36,014 nt of DNA from an uncultured Bacteroidota bacterium (GCA_913055825.1 CAJXKB010000027.1:1-36014), one strand, 5' to 3'; shown: positions 1-8,580, numbered from the stretch's first letter. Translations and numbers: made by a program. Notes: generated from the sequence alone by a model not told the origin.

Positions 1-1302
1 GCTTTTGTCAATTTTATCGCGCAATTGCAACGGATCCATATCCAATTTTTCAGCCAGTTCGTCAATCAACTGCTCCAGTGCAAAAGCACCCTGCACATTG
101 CCAGGCGCCCTGAAAGCAGCTCCCGGCCCGGCATTGGTAAATACATCGTATTGCTCGGTTTTGAAATTCGGGCACTCGTACATTGCCTGTGCAATATTAC
201 CAACGCCTGCACCCAGGCCAATGCCAGCCGTGCCGTAAGAAAGCTGTTTCAGCGCTGTGAGAGTTCCCTCTTTTTTAGCACCGAGTTTCATGAACTGGAC
301 CGAATTGGGACGGTTACCCGCCGAGATATGTTCTTCTTTCCGGTCAAGCATCAATTTAACCGGCCTGCCCGATTTCCTGGAAAGGAAACCTGCCATCACA
401 CCAAAACTTCCCAATGAATGTTTGGCGCCAAATCCCCCACCAATAAATTCTGAAATAACACGGACTTTACTTTTGGGAAGGTCAAAAATTTTGGCAAAAC
501 CATTCCGTACGCCTTTGGTGGACTGTGTTGAAGCATAAATGGTCACATTGCCATGATTGTAATCTACCACCACTCCGTGTGTTTCGAGTGGGCAATGAGT
601 CTGAACTTGTGTCCGGTAGGCTCTCTCAATGATGACATCTGCTTCGGCAAAACCTTTTTCCAGATCACCTCTTGGCCCACCATAAAAACTTGTCGTTGAA
701 GGCCCCCTGACATTGCCTTTTGATTTCAGGCCCTTTTCAATATCTTCCATACCGCCGGATGCTTCCTGTTCAACATCGGTTTGGTAAACTAACGGGGCTC
801 CGGGTTTGCGTGCATCACCCATGTCCACCACAAAATCAAGTGGCTCATATCTGATTTTTATTAGATTAATGGCTTCTTCAGCTATATCAGTACTTATTGC
901 AGCAACTCCCGCAATGGGCTGTCCGGCATAAATCACATCAGGATATTCTGATTCCGAGCTGTTCTTTTCCCGGTTGGCCCCTTCATATCTTCGGTCAAAA
1001 ATATGCACCGCAAAAACACCAGGGTACTTTTTTGCTGCCGAGATATCCACTGATTTTATCCTTGCATGAGGCACATCTGCACGGAGAATTTTACCGTAGA
1101 GCATACCCGGTAGATGAATATCAGCAGTAAAAACAGCAGACCCTGTCACTTTTGCCAGGGCATCCGTTCGTGTTACCCGTTTGCCTATAACTTTCAATGT
1201 GCTATTTACCGGTAGTGCCGGTGGTTCCGAAGTCGGGACTTCCCTTTCAATTTCACTGAGGTTATAGCCGGGAATTCCGTGAGGCAGTTTTATTTTTTTC
1301 AT
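1..1302 (-). CDS. Molybdopterin-binding subunit of a xanthine dehydrogenase-family hydroxylase (partial, C-terminus outside window)
   Basis: Large catalytic subunit of a molybdenum hydroxylase (xanthine dehydrogenase / aldehyde oxidase / isoquinoline oxidoreductase family), which hydroxylates aldehydes or N-heterocycles at a Mo-cytosine dinucleotide site. The frame is open from an ATG at 1302 to the window edge, giving 434 visible residues; family members usually have 700 or more, so the C-terminal Mo-binding half is missing here. Visible family landmarks are an EFIGGGFGAKHS glycine-rich Moco loop near residue 285 and an AFRAPG motif near residue 395. No signal peptide is seen (start MKKIKLPHG). 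It starts 10 bp after the Fe-S subunit stop, so the two are co-transcribed. No FAD subunit lies between them, which resembles two-subunit IorAB-type enzymes, although an FAD gene could lie beyond the edge. The substrate cannot be told from sequence. Confidence 0.9.
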   Translation of the reverse strand, partial: MKKIKLPHGIPGYNLSEIEREVPTSEPPALPVNSTLKVIGKRVTRTDALAKVTGSAVFTADIHLPGMLYGKILRADVPHARIKSVDISAAKKYPGVFAVHIFDRRYEGANREKNSSESEYPDVIYAGQPIAGVAAISTDIAEEAINLIKIRYEPLDFVVDMGDARKPGAPLVYQTDVEQEASGGMEDIEKGLKSKGNVRGPSTTSFYGGPRGDLEKGFAEADVIIERAYRTQVQTHCPLETHGVVVDYNHGNVTIYASTQSTKGVRNGFAKIFDLPKSKVRVISEFIGGGFGAKHSLGSFGVMAGFLSRKSGRPVKLMLDRKEEHISAGNRPNSVQFMKLGAKKEGTLTALKQLSYGTAGIGLGAGVGNIAQAMYECPNFKTEQYDVFTNAGPGAAFRAPGNVQGAFALEQLIDELAEKLDMDPLQLRDKIDKS

Positions 1303-1312
1303 TGTTCTGTTT

Positions 1313-1936
1313 TTACATTTTACTTGCCGCATCAAGGATTGCGGTAATCACTTTGGGGTGGGTTCCGCAACGACAGAAGTTACCGCTCAGCGCAACTTTA
1401 ACATCTTCTTCCGTGGGTAAATGATTGTTTTTCAGAAGGTGGGCACCAGTCATAATCATGCCCGGAGTACAGAAACCGCATTGTGTGGCATCATGCTCAA
1501 TAAATGTTTTTTGCAAAGGATGAATTCTGTCATTATTGGCCAGTCCCTCGATCGTAATTACCTCCCTGTCACTTACTTCAATGGCTAACGTCGAGCATGA
1601 CAAAACAGGCATGCCGTCAATCCACACGGTACAGGCGGAACATGCTCCCCGGTTGCAGCCTACTTTGGTTCCTGTAAGGTGGAGTTCGTTGCGTAAGGCA
1701 TCGGCCAGGGTTGTACGGGGTTCAATGTTCATTTCTCTTATGCGGCCATTAACGTTCATTTTAATATTAATGGTTCCGGGGCCAAGCGTTTTGTCTTTTT
1801 CAGCAGTTTGTGCCTGCAAGCTCAACATCCCTGAACCGGCGATCACAGTTCCCGCCGCCGTTATTCCAGCACCTTTCAGAAATCCACGCCGGGAGATGTT
1901 ACCGGTTTTTTTTGATTTTTTGTTTCTATTTTTCAT
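1313..1936 (-). CDS. (2Fe-2S)-binding subunit of molybdenum hydroxylase, Tat-exported
   Basis: Electron-transfer subunit carrying two [2Fe-2S] clusters and partner of the adjacent molybdopterin subunit. The N-terminus holds a twin-arginine signal, SRRGFLKG at residues 15-22, followed by a small hydrophobic stretch and an A-x-A-like end near residue 43. The plant-ferredoxin-type cluster ligands are C94, C99, C102 and C114. The C-terminal helical-bundle cluster ligands are C153, C156, C188 and C190 (CGFCTPG and CRCG motifs). At 207 aa it is the family length (about 150-170) plus a signal. The ATG at 1936 is chosen because it gives the complete Tat signal. Export of the folded heterodimer is inferred: only this subunit has a signal, so the large subunit would hitchhike, as known for E. 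coli PaoABC. Confidence 0.92.
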   Translation of the reverse strand: MKNRNKKSKKTGNISRRGFLKGAGITAAGTVIAGSGMLSLQAQTAEKDKTLGPGTINIKMNVNGRIREMNIEPRTTLADALRNELHLTGTKVGCNRGACSACTVWIDGMPVLSCSTLAIEVSDREVITIEGLANNDRIHPLQKTFIEHDATQCGFCTPGMIMTGAHLLKNNHLPTEEDVKVALSGNFCRCGTHPKVITAILDAASKM

Positions 1937-1984
1937 GGTTTCAATATAAATTGATGAGAAAACAATGGCGAAAAGTAATCAGAA

Positions 1985-1992
1985 CAAATGTA
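1985..1992 (-). promoter_or_regulatory. Bacteroidota -7 promoter element for the hydroxylase operon
   Basis: Read on the minus strand this is TACATTTG, a full match to the Bacteroidota -7 consensus TAnnTTTG. It lies about 48 bp upstream of the Fe-S subunit ATG at 1936. No convincing -33 TTTG is seen at the usual spacing. Confidence 0.45.
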
Positions 1993-2133
1993 TTAAAAAT
2001 AGTTGATGCTTTACAGATACTGTTTTTTTAATTATGTAAATGACTGCTAAATAATTAGGTAATATGTAAACACAAACTTTCAAGGATAGCGAAAAATCCA
2101 ATCCGGTTATATCCGATAATAAAAAAATTATAT

Positions 2134-2141
2134 TACTTTTG
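2134..2141 (+). promoter_or_regulatory. -7 promoter element of the tetR/export operon
   Basis: TACTTTTG matches the TAnnTTTG consensus and lies 25 bp before the tetR ATG. It overlaps the left half of the palindrome at 2137-2160, so a bound repressor would block RNA polymerase. Confidence 0.55.
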
Positions 2142-2160
2142 ACCGACCGTTTAGTCAAAA
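2137..2160 (+). promoter_or_regulatory. Probable TetR-type operator (24-bp imperfect palindrome)
   Basis: The two 12-base halves (2137-2148 and 2149-2160) are reverse complements at 9 of 12 positions; the outer TTTTGAC/GTCAAAA arms are perfect. The core GACCGACCGTTTAGTC closely resembles operators of TetR/AcrR-family repressors. It overlaps the -7 element and ends 6 bp before the tetR start, which is the expected place for an autoregulatory site. Binding by the neighbouring TetR protein is inferred. Confidence 0.65.
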
Positions 2161-2166
2161 ATAATT

Positions 2167-2742
2167 ATGGCGCCACGAACAAAAGCTCAATTTGCACAAA
2201 TCAGGCAAAACCGAAAAGAAGAAATTGCTGCTGCAGCAATGCAATTATTTGCTAATCATGGCTTCGAACGCACATCCATTAGCGAAATTGCCAAAACCGC
2301 CGGTGTTTCCAAAGGTTTGATGTACAATTATTTTAAAAATAAAGATTTACTGGTAAAAGAAATCGTGTTAGAAGGTTTACATCAAATTATGGAATCACTC
2401 GATTTTAATTTTGAGCGTGAACTTGACCGTGACACTTTCATCAAACTCATTGACAAAGATTTTGAACATTTAAAAAATAATGCCGATTTATGGAAATTAT
2501 ACACTGCTGTCCTTACCCAACCCCGGGTAATGGAATTAGTGAAAGATGAGCTGTTTACTATTGTGGCACCGTTTATGGAGTCCGTCAGTAGATATTTTGC
2601 AAAAAAAGGTGTCAAAAATCCGCAGGCTTACGGCTATTTTATCGGTGCTTTGTTAGATGGCATAGGGCTCGATTATATGTTTGATTCCGAACACTATCCC
2701 CTCGAAGAAATCAGAGAAATAATTATTGAAAAATTACTTTAA
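2167..2742 (+). CDS. TetR/AcrR family transcriptional regulator
   Basis: Ligand-responsive DNA-binding repressor of 191 aa. The N-terminal helix-turn-helix spans about residues 20-65, with the family core TSISEIAKTAGVSKGLMYNYF and then KNKDLLVKEIV. The C-terminal half is the variable ligand/dimer domain and gives no ligand clue. The ATG at 2167 sits just after the predicted operator. The next gene starts 4 bp after its stop, so it heads the LolA-like/FtsX/LolD operon and probably represses that operon and itself. The inducer is unknown; related regulators often sense hydrophobic or fatty-acid-like compounds. Confidence 0.93.
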   Translation: MAPRTKAQFAQIRQNRKEEIAAAAMQLFANHGFERTSISEIAKTAGVSKGLMYNYFKNKDLLVKEIVLEGLHQIMESLDFNFERELDRDTFIKLIDKDFEHLKNNADLWKLYTAVLTQPRVMELVKDELFTIVAPFMESVSRYFAKKGVKNPQAYGYFIGALLDGIGLDYMFDSEHYPLEEIREIIIEKLL

Positions 2743-2746
2743 AAAT

Positions 2747-3538
2747 ATGAAAACACATCCATTTAAAATCATGGGCATTGTACTGGCAGGGCTGCTTGTG
2801 TTGTCAGTACCGGCGCAAGCCCAAACAATGACCGCCAAAGAGCTGGTAAACAAGTCGTATAATCTGTTTTTGGGAAAAAGCAGTTTCAGTGTGATGACCA
2901 TGGAAATTGTCAGGCCAAGCTGGCAACGTACCATCAGCATGCAAAACTGGTCGCTGGGCGATGAATTTTATATTTCGCTGATAACCGCTCCGGCACGTGA
3001 CAAAGGGGAAGTGTTCCTCAAATACGACAAAGACATGTGGAACTTTATCCCGGCTATCAACCGGGTCATTAAAATTCCGCCCAGCATGATGATGCAGTCG
3101 TGGATGGGATCTGATTTTACAAACAACGACCTGATGAAACAGAACAGTATCGTAAAGGATTATACACATAAATACAACGGCAGTGCCACCATCGACGGGT
3201 ACGACTGCTATGAAGTTGATCTGACTCCCCTGCCAGATGCTGCTGTGGTTTGGGGTAGCATTAAGATGTGGATTTCGAAAAAGAATTTTAACACCCTAAA
3301 AGCGGAGTTCTACGACACACATGGAAAACTGGTAAAAACAGAGACTGCATCCAATCTTAAAATGATGGGCGGCAGGTTATTACCGGCCTTGCTTGTCATG
3401 ACTTCCAACACGAAGAAAGGTCATAAAACTGTAATTCATGTCCAGTACGAGAAATTTGATGTAAAAAGCATCAACAAACCGTTCTTTTCCATACAGCGAA
3501 TCAGAAACATCAGACCTGAAAATGTCAAACTGAAATAA
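2747..3538 (+). CDS. Periplasmic LolA-like outer membrane lipoprotein-sorting protein
   Basis: A 263-aa exported protein resembling the LolA-like family (PF17131 type), whose fold is a half-barrel that carries lipid moieties or hydrophobic cargo across the periplasm. The ATG at 2747 is chosen over an upstream in-frame TTG at 2726 because it leaves a clean signal peptide (about residues 1-25, ending VPAQA) and avoids a long overlap with tetR. Family-like segments include the DKDMWNFIPAINRVIKIPPS region followed by MMMQSWMGSDF, and late strands with WISKKNFNTLKAEFYD. It lies 2 bp before the first permease, so it is likely the periplasmic carrier of this ABC system. Cargo is unknown. It is not the housekeeping LolA, because the context is a regulated accessory operon. 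Confidence 0.8.
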   Translation: MKTHPFKIMGIVLAGLLVLSVPAQAQTMTAKELVNKSYNLFLGKSSFSVMTMEIVRPSWQRTISMQNWSLGDEFYISLITAPARDKGEVFLKYDKDMWNFIPAINRVIKIPPSMMMQSWMGSDFTNNDLMKQNSIVKDYTHKYNGSATIDGYDCYEVDLTPLPDAAVVWGSIKMWISKKNFNTLKAEFYDTHGKLVKTETASNLKMMGGRLLPALLVMTSNTKKGHKTVIHVQYEKFDVKSINKPFFSIQRIRNIRPENVKLK

Positions 3539-3540
3539 TA

Positions 3541-4761
3541 ATGAAATCGATTATTAAAATAGCCTGGAGAAGTTTGTGGAGAAACCGGCGGCGTACCATT
3601 TTGACCATGGCCTCTGTGGTCTTGTCTATTTCGCTGGCATTGTTCATGCGGTCGATGCAATTTGGATCCTATGAACAAATGATACAGGCAAGCGTCAACC
3701 AGGTCGGCAATTTACAGGTTCACGACACCGGTTACTGGGAAAACCAAAGTCTCGACCGGGCATTTTTCGAACCCAAAGGCATGGAAAAGACCTTTGAAAA
3801 CATTCCCGGCATAAAAAATGTGCTTCCCGGTTTGAAGACTTTTTCGCTGGCTTCATACGGAAATCAAACCAGAGGTATTCTGGTTTCAGGAATCAATCCC
3901 AGGTTGCAAAATAAACAAACCAATCTTTCCCGTAAGATTGCCAAAGGAGGCTATCTCACCAAACCGGGCGAAGTTCTCATTGGTGATAACCTGGCAAAAT
4001 TTCTGAAGATTAATGTTGGTGACAGCTTGGTATTGCTGGGACAAGGTTTCAGAGGAATAACCGCTTATGGAATTTACAACGTAGCGGGGATTTTCCATCT
4101 TCCATCCAATGACATGAACAGCCAGCTGCTTTACATGAGCCTAAAAGATGCTCAAAGTTTCGTTTATCCCTACCAGGGAGGTTTGCTGACTGATGTATCC
4201 GTTTTCCTGAAAAACCAGTCGGATCAGAGCAGTGTCAAGGCTGTATTGGAATCCAGGTTGGGAAAGAAATTTGAAGTGATACCATGGCAAACCATGCTTT
4301 CTGATATTTTGCAAACCATCCGCGTGGATAATGTCAGCGGTCAGTTTATGCTGATGATTTTGTACGTGATAGCAGCTTTCGGTATTTTCAGCACAATCAT
4401 GATGATGACCATGGAAAAACGAAAACAATATGCTGTGATGATTTCGTTGGGAATGCAACGCAGAAGGCTGATTACCGTCAGCGTGGTGGAAACATTTATT
4501 GTGGCATTTATTGGCATTCTGATAGGAATAATTATTGCATCACCCATTTTGTACTATCTGCATTTCAATCCAATTCCCATCACAGGAGACATGGCCAAAA
4601 TGTACCTGGAATTTAATATTCCACCCGAGCTACCTTTCTCAATTAAATCGCATATTTTTCTGAGTCAAACGACAATCGTACTTGTTTTATCGTTGCTATC
4701 TTCCTTGTATCCCATTATTTATCTGTCGAGATTTAATGTTTTAAACGCTTTCAGACACTAA
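3541..4761 (+). CDS. ABC transporter permease, FtsX/LolE family (permease 1)
   Basis: A 406-aa inner-membrane permease with the MacB/LolCE topology: one N-terminal transmembrane helix after IAWRSLWRNRRRTIL (about residues 20-40), a large periplasmic domain to about residue 265, then three C-terminal helices in the FtsX domain (about 270-400). The EKRKQYAVMISLGMQRRRL segment after the second helix is the usual cytoplasmic coupling region. Such permeases with a LolD-type ATPase use mechanotransmission to extract or move lipoproteins or amphiphiles instead of classical import. It is clearly paralogous to the next gene, sharing long stretches in the periplasmic domain and the C-terminal FNVLNAFRH. 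Confidence 0.9.
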   Translation: MKSIIKIAWRSLWRNRRRTILTMASVVLSISLALFMRSMQFGSYEQMIQASVNQVGNLQVHDTGYWENQSLDRAFFEPKGMEKTFENIPGIKNVLPGLKTFSLASYGNQTRGILVSGINPRLQNKQTNLSRKIAKGGYLTKPGEVLIGDNLAKFLKINVGDSLVLLGQGFRGITAYGIYNVAGIFHLPSNDMNSQLLYMSLKDAQSFVYPYQGGLLTDVSVFLKNQSDQSSVKAVLESRLGKKFEVIPWQTMLSDILQTIRVDNVSGQFMLMILYVIAAFGIFSTIMMMTMEKRKQYAVMISLGMQRRRLITVSVVETFIVAFIGILIGIIIASPILYYLHFNPIPITGDMAKMYLEFNIPPELPFSIKSHIFLSQTTIVLVLSLLSSLYPIIYLSRFNVLNAFRH

Positions 4762-4773
4762 AAAATTACACCG

Positions 4774-5988
4774 ATGTTACTGGCCATTGCATGGAGAAAT
4801 ATCTGGAGAAACCGCCGCAGGACGCTCATCGCTGCCTCAGCCGTGTTTATGGCTATGGCACTGGCGCTCCTGATGTTATCCATAAAGTACGGGTCGCTGG
4901 AACAAATGGTCAGCGTAGGCATTAACCAGGTAGGAAATCTCCAGGTTCATGACTCCGGATACTGGCAAAACAAAAGCATTGAACATTCCTTTTTTGATAA
5001 TCCGAAAGTCGAGCAAGCTTTTAAAGGGCTACCGGAAATCAAAAGAGTCATTCCGCATTTACAGACTTTTTCACTGGCTTCCTACGGGTCGCAAACCAAA
5101 GGAATTATGGTATCCGGAATTGATCCCAAACTGGAAGATCAGCAAATAGGATTATCAAATAAAATCATTAAAGGACACTATTTACAGAAAAATGATGAAG
5201 TCCTTATCGGAGATAAGATGTCTGAATTTCTGAAAATAGGTGTTGGTGACAGCATCGTTTTACTGGGACAGGGATATCGCGGTGTCACCTCATACGGAAT
5301 TTATAAAGTAGCCGGGATTTTTCATCTTCCATCCAACGAAATGAATACCAGCATCTTGTACATGAATCTTACGGATGCTCAGCGCTTTGTGTATCCCTAT
5401 CAAAAAGGATTGCTGACAGGGTTCTCTATTTATCTCGACAAACCTTCACTGGCTGAAAAAATTAAACCCGTACTCGAGAAGAAATTAGGGAAAGACTATG
5501 AAGTGATAACCTGGAAGACCATGCTATCAGAACTGCTGAAAACCGTCAAATTTGGCAAAGCAGCAAACCAGATTTTTGTATTGATTTTATATGTGGTGGC
5601 CGCTTTCGGTATTTTCAGCACGGTATTAATGATGACTATGGAAAAACGAAAACAATATGCGGTGATGGTTTCCATTGGGATGAACCGCAAAAAGCTTGTT
5701 TGGTTGAGCATCATGGAAACATTTATGGTTTCTATCGTGGGTGTAGTGGCTGCTTTGGCGGTCATGTCTCCCCTATTATTTTACATGCATTTTCATCCCA
5801 TCCCGGTCACGGGCGATATGGCAAAGATGTATTTGCAATACAACATCGAACCCATTCTGCCTTTTTCCGTGAGTTCATCGCTGTTCATCAGTCAGACAGT
5901 AATTATTTTAACACTTTCGTTTTTATCGGCTTTGTATCCGGTAATTTATGTTTTAAAATTTAATGTATTAAACGCCTTCAGGCACTAA
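4774..5988 (+). CDS. ABC transporter permease, FtsX/LolE family (permease 2, tandem paralogue)
   Basis: 404 aa with the same one-plus-three helix layout as permease 1. The periplasmic domains align nearly without gaps and share blocks such as QVGNLQVHD, TFSLASYG, VGDS-VLLGQG, YGIY-VAGIFHLPSN and FVYPYQ. The FtsX halves share FGIFST and MMTMEKRKQYAVM. By eye well over half of residues are identical, so this is a tandem duplication. It starts 12 bp after permease 1. A heterodimer of permeases 1 and 2, like LolC/LolE, is a reasonable inference. Confidence 0.9.
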   Translation: MLLAIAWRNIWRNRRRTLIAASAVFMAMALALLMLSIKYGSLEQMVSVGINQVGNLQVHDSGYWQNKSIEHSFFDNPKVEQAFKGLPEIKRVIPHLQTFSLASYGSQTKGIMVSGIDPKLEDQQIGLSNKIIKGHYLQKNDEVLIGDKMSEFLKIGVGDSIVLLGQGYRGVTSYGIYKVAGIFHLPSNEMNTSILYMNLTDAQRFVYPYQKGLLTGFSIYLDKPSLAEKIKPVLEKKLGKDYEVITWKTMLSELLKTVKFGKAANQIFVLILYVVAAFGIFSTVLMMTMEKRKQYAVMVSIGMNRKKLVWLSIMETFMVSIVGVVAALAVMSPLLFYMHFHPIPVTGDMAKMYLQYNIEPILPFSVSSSLFISQTVIILTLSFLSALYPVIYVLKFNVLNAFRH

Positions 5989-5998
5989 AATAAAAATT

Positions 5999-7237
5999 AT
6001 GTTATTTGCCATTGCATGGAGAAATTTATGGAGAAACAAACTTCGCAGTTCAGTGATTTTTGTCTCCATCGCCGTTGGAATTATAGGCGCTGTGTTTTCC
6101 GGGGGCTTTATGGCGGGAATGGCGGACCAGCGAGAGAATGCTACCATTGCGAATGAAGTCTCCAATATTCAAATCCACAACCCGAAGTTCCTTCTGAATG
6201 AAGAAGCGAAGTACATGATTCCCGCAGCACAACAAAAAGTCAAAGAAATTAAGCAAATCCCGCAGGTGAAAGGTGTCAGCCTCCGTCTGAAAGTCACAGG
6301 GATGGCTGCATCAGCCAACGCAGGTGCCGGAATCACCATCCGCGGTGTCAATATCGGTCAGGAAATGAAAGTGAGCGATATTAAAGACCATGTCATCAAA
6401 GGAAGCTATCTCGCTCAAAATGATAAGTTTCCGATTGTTCTCGGTCAAAAATTATCTCATAAACTTGATCTTGGGTTGGGTGACAAACTTATCATAACAC
6501 TGTCCGATTCCACCGGAACCATTACCAGCGGAGCTTTCAATATTGTTGGGATTTACAAAACTTCAAACACCCAGTTTGATGAATCCAATGTTTTCGTGAA
6601 GAAAAGCGATTTGGCCAAACTCATCGGATATCCTGTCACTGTAGGGAATGAAATTGCCATCCGGTTGCATTCCAACCTGGAAACACCAATGGTGGTAGAT
6701 AAATTAAATAAAATGCTGGCCGGTGAAGTACAATCCAAAAAGATTATCATTCAAAGCTGGGATCAGATCCAACCCTTACTGAAATCCATGGTGGAGATGA
6801 TGGATTATTTCTCCTATCTGTTTCTCATCATCATTATGGCAGCCCTGGCTTTCGCAATCATCAACACCATGCTGATGGCTGTGATGGAACGCACACGCGA
6901 AATCGGGATGCTGATGGCACTGGGGATGAACAAAAGAAAGATCTTCAATATGATCCTGCTGGAAACGATTTTCCTTTCAATAATTGGTGCTGTAGTGGGC
7001 GTTGGACTCAGCATCCTTATCGTTCATTATTATGCCACTTATGGCTTTGACCTTTCCAGTTCGGCAGCCGGATTAAATGCTTTCGGATACAGCACCAGGA
7101 TCTTCTTCAGGGTGAGCAATGAATTTTATGTAATCAGCCTGATTTTGGTGGTTATCATTGCTATCATTTCGGGCATTTCACCCGCTTTAAAAGCATTAAA
7201 ATTACAGCCTGCAACGGCAATCAGAGAAAATAATTAA
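5999..7237 (+). CDS. ABC transporter permease, FtsX/LolE family (permease 3, divergent)
   Basis: 412 aa, with N-terminal IAWRNLWRNKLRSS, a helix at about 17-40, a periplasmic domain, and three C-terminal helices from about residue 275. The coupling segment is MERTREIGMLMALGMNKRKI. It keeps the family architecture but its periplasmic domain (for example GAGITIRGVNIGQE) is clearly different from permeases 1 and 2. It starts 10 bp after permease 2 and 21 bp before the ATPase gene. Three permeases for one ATPase is more than the usual pair and suggests either alternative dimers or a specialised third subunit. Confidence 0.9.
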   Translation: MLFAIAWRNLWRNKLRSSVIFVSIAVGIIGAVFSGGFMAGMADQRENATIANEVSNIQIHNPKFLLNEEAKYMIPAAQQKVKEIKQIPQVKGVSLRLKVTGMAASANAGAGITIRGVNIGQEMKVSDIKDHVIKGSYLAQNDKFPIVLGQKLSHKLDLGLGDKLIITLSDSTGTITSGAFNIVGIYKTSNTQFDESNVFVKKSDLAKLIGYPVTVGNEIAIRLHSNLETPMVVDKLNKMLAGEVQSKKIIIQSWDQIQPLLKSMVEMMDYFSYLFLIIIMAALAFAIINTMLMAVMERTREIGMLMALGMNKRKIFNMILLETIFLSIIGAVVGVGLSILIVHYYATYGFDLSSSAAGLNAFGYSTRIFFRVSNEFYVISLILVVIIAIISGISPALKALKLQPATAIRENN

Positions 7238-7258
7238 TGATCCTTTAAATATAAAATC

Positions 7259-7948
7259 ATGAGTATCATTCAAGCAAAAAACATTTATAAAGTTTACAAC
7301 GAAACTAACGTTCCTGTAAATGCCCTCAATGGCGTTGATCTGGAAATCGAAAAAGGGGAATTTACAGCCATCGTCGGCCCTTCAGGCTCCGGAAAAACGA
7401 CCCTGCTGAACATCATCGGTGGACTGGATCTGCCCACAGAAGGTGATATTTATATCGAAGGCACCAATCTGAAAAGCCTGAGTTCCAGAAAACTAATAGA
7501 TTTCCGGCTTCATAACATCGGCTTTGTATTTCAGGCTTACAACCTGATCCCGGTGCTTACTGCGATGGAAAACACGGAATTCATTCTCGAATTACAAGGC
7601 GTTCCCAAAAAAGACCGGGAAAAACGTGCTATGGAAATTCTGGAAACGGTGGACATCGCTGACAAGAAAGACCACAAACCCGGACAGCTTTCCGGAGGAC
7701 AGCAGCAGAGAGTAGCAGTAGCACGTGCCTTGGCATCGCAGCCAAAGTATATTATCGCCGATGAGCCTACAGCAAACCTCGATTCAAAGTCCACGGAGGA
7801 GTTGCTTACGCTGATGAAAAAAATGAATCAGAAATTCCAGACAACTTTTATTTTCGCAACTCACGACCAGCGGGTGATGGATAAAGCCCTCCGCATTGTG
7901 ACTATTGACGATGGGAAAATAGTTAGCGATACACAGTTTGAACGCTAA
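7259..7948 (+). CDS. ABC transporter ATP-binding protein, LolD/MacB type
   Basis: A 229-aa cytoplasmic ATPase that powers the adjacent permeases. It shows Walker A GPSGSGKTT (residues 40-48), the signature LSGGQQQRVAVARAL near residue 140, Walker B with DEPTANLD near residues 164-171, and the switch histidine in ATHDQ. The Q-loop region GFVFQAYNLIPVLTAMEN is typical of the LolD/MacB/FtsE group. It has family length and a single domain. It is the last gene before the RAYT/REP insertion region. Confidence 0.95.
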   Translation: MSIIQAKNIYKVYNETNVPVNALNGVDLEIEKGEFTAIVGPSGSGKTTLLNIIGGLDLPTEGDIYIEGTNLKSLSSRKLIDFRLHNIGFVFQAYNLIPVLTAMENTEFILELQGVPKKDREKRAMEILETVDIADKKDHKPGQLSGGQQQRVAVARALASQPKYIIADEPTANLDSKSTEELLTLMKKMNQKFQTTFIFATHDQRVMDKALRIVTIDDGKIVSDTQFER

Positions 7949-7968
7949 AATGTTTTATAACAAAGCCC

Positions 7969-8021
7969 ATTCGGATTTGCAATCCGAATGTAAAAGGGCA
8001 ACAGGATTTATAATTCGATCA
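7969..8021 (+). repeat. REP-like element, type A copy 1
   Basis: The palindrome at 7969-7989 has arms ATTCGGATT/AATCCGAAT around TGC. It is followed about 30 bp later by a degenerate half (GGATTTATAATTCGATC). The whole unit recurs at 8694-8750 with few changes, so the transposase gene is bracketed by direct copies. Confidence 0.75.
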
Positions 8022-8034
8022 ATTAAAAGTAAAA

Positions 8035-8580
8035 ATGGGACTAAAAAACAAAATCACTGATGAAAACATGTACTTTCTGACTATGACGGTAGTCAATTGG
8101 ATAGATATTTTCTCGCGCCCTATTTATAAGCACATTATCGTGGACTCACTCGAATATAACATAAAGAATAAAGGTCTTATTGTATCAGGTTGGTGTTTAA
8201 TGAGCAACCATATTCATTTAATAGCCGGAGCCGAAGAAGGATTTCATTTATCTGATATTCTGAGGGATTTTAAAAAGTTTACAAGCAAAGCTATTATTAA
8301 AGAAATCATTGACAACCCGCAGGAAAGCAGAAAAAAATGGCTTTTGAATGAATTTGCGTTTGCTGGAAAGCAACAAAAAAGGCCACAGAATTATAAATTC
8401 TGGCAAAATGGCAATGAGGCGAAGGAAATTTATTCAACACCATTTTTGGAACAAAAGCTGGATTACATTCATAATAATCCTGTTAAAGCAGAGATTGTAG
8501 CTGAACCGGAAGATTACTTGTATAGCTCAGCCAAAGACTATGCTGGTGAACCGGGACTCATAGATATTGTTTTGGTTTAA
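8035..8580 (+). CDS. REP-associated tyrosine transposase (RAYT, Y1/IS200-like HUH family)
   Basis: A 181-aa single-strand DNA transposase of the TnpA-REP type. The HUH metal motif is HIH at residues 59-61 within MSNHIHLI. The predicted catalytic Tyr lies in the KLDYIHNNPVKAEIV helix near residue 142. The family C-terminal hallmark YSSAKDYAG is present. RAYTs act on REP palindromes but are usually domesticated, single-copy genes without their own terminal repeats. REP-like palindromes sit on both sides here (7969, 8634, 8694, 8810), which supports the assignment. The ATG at 8035 gives the standard N-terminus. The gene separates the ATPase from the barrel gene of the export locus. Confidence 0.9.
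   Translation: MGLKNKITDENMYFLTMTVVNWIDIFSRPIYKHIIVDSLEYNIKNKGLIVSGWCLMSNHIHLIAGAEEGFHLSDILRDFKKFTSKAIIKEIIDNPQESRKKWLLNEFAFAGKQQKRPQNYKFWQNGNEAKEIYSTPFLEQKLDYIHNNPVKAEIVAEPEDYLYSSAKDYAGEPGLIDIVLV

Noticed and set aside
25-538. Plus-strand frames over the first 540 bp
   Set aside because: They are antisense shadows of the molybdopterin subunit, whose minus-strand frame carries the GGGFGAK and AFRAPG motifs.
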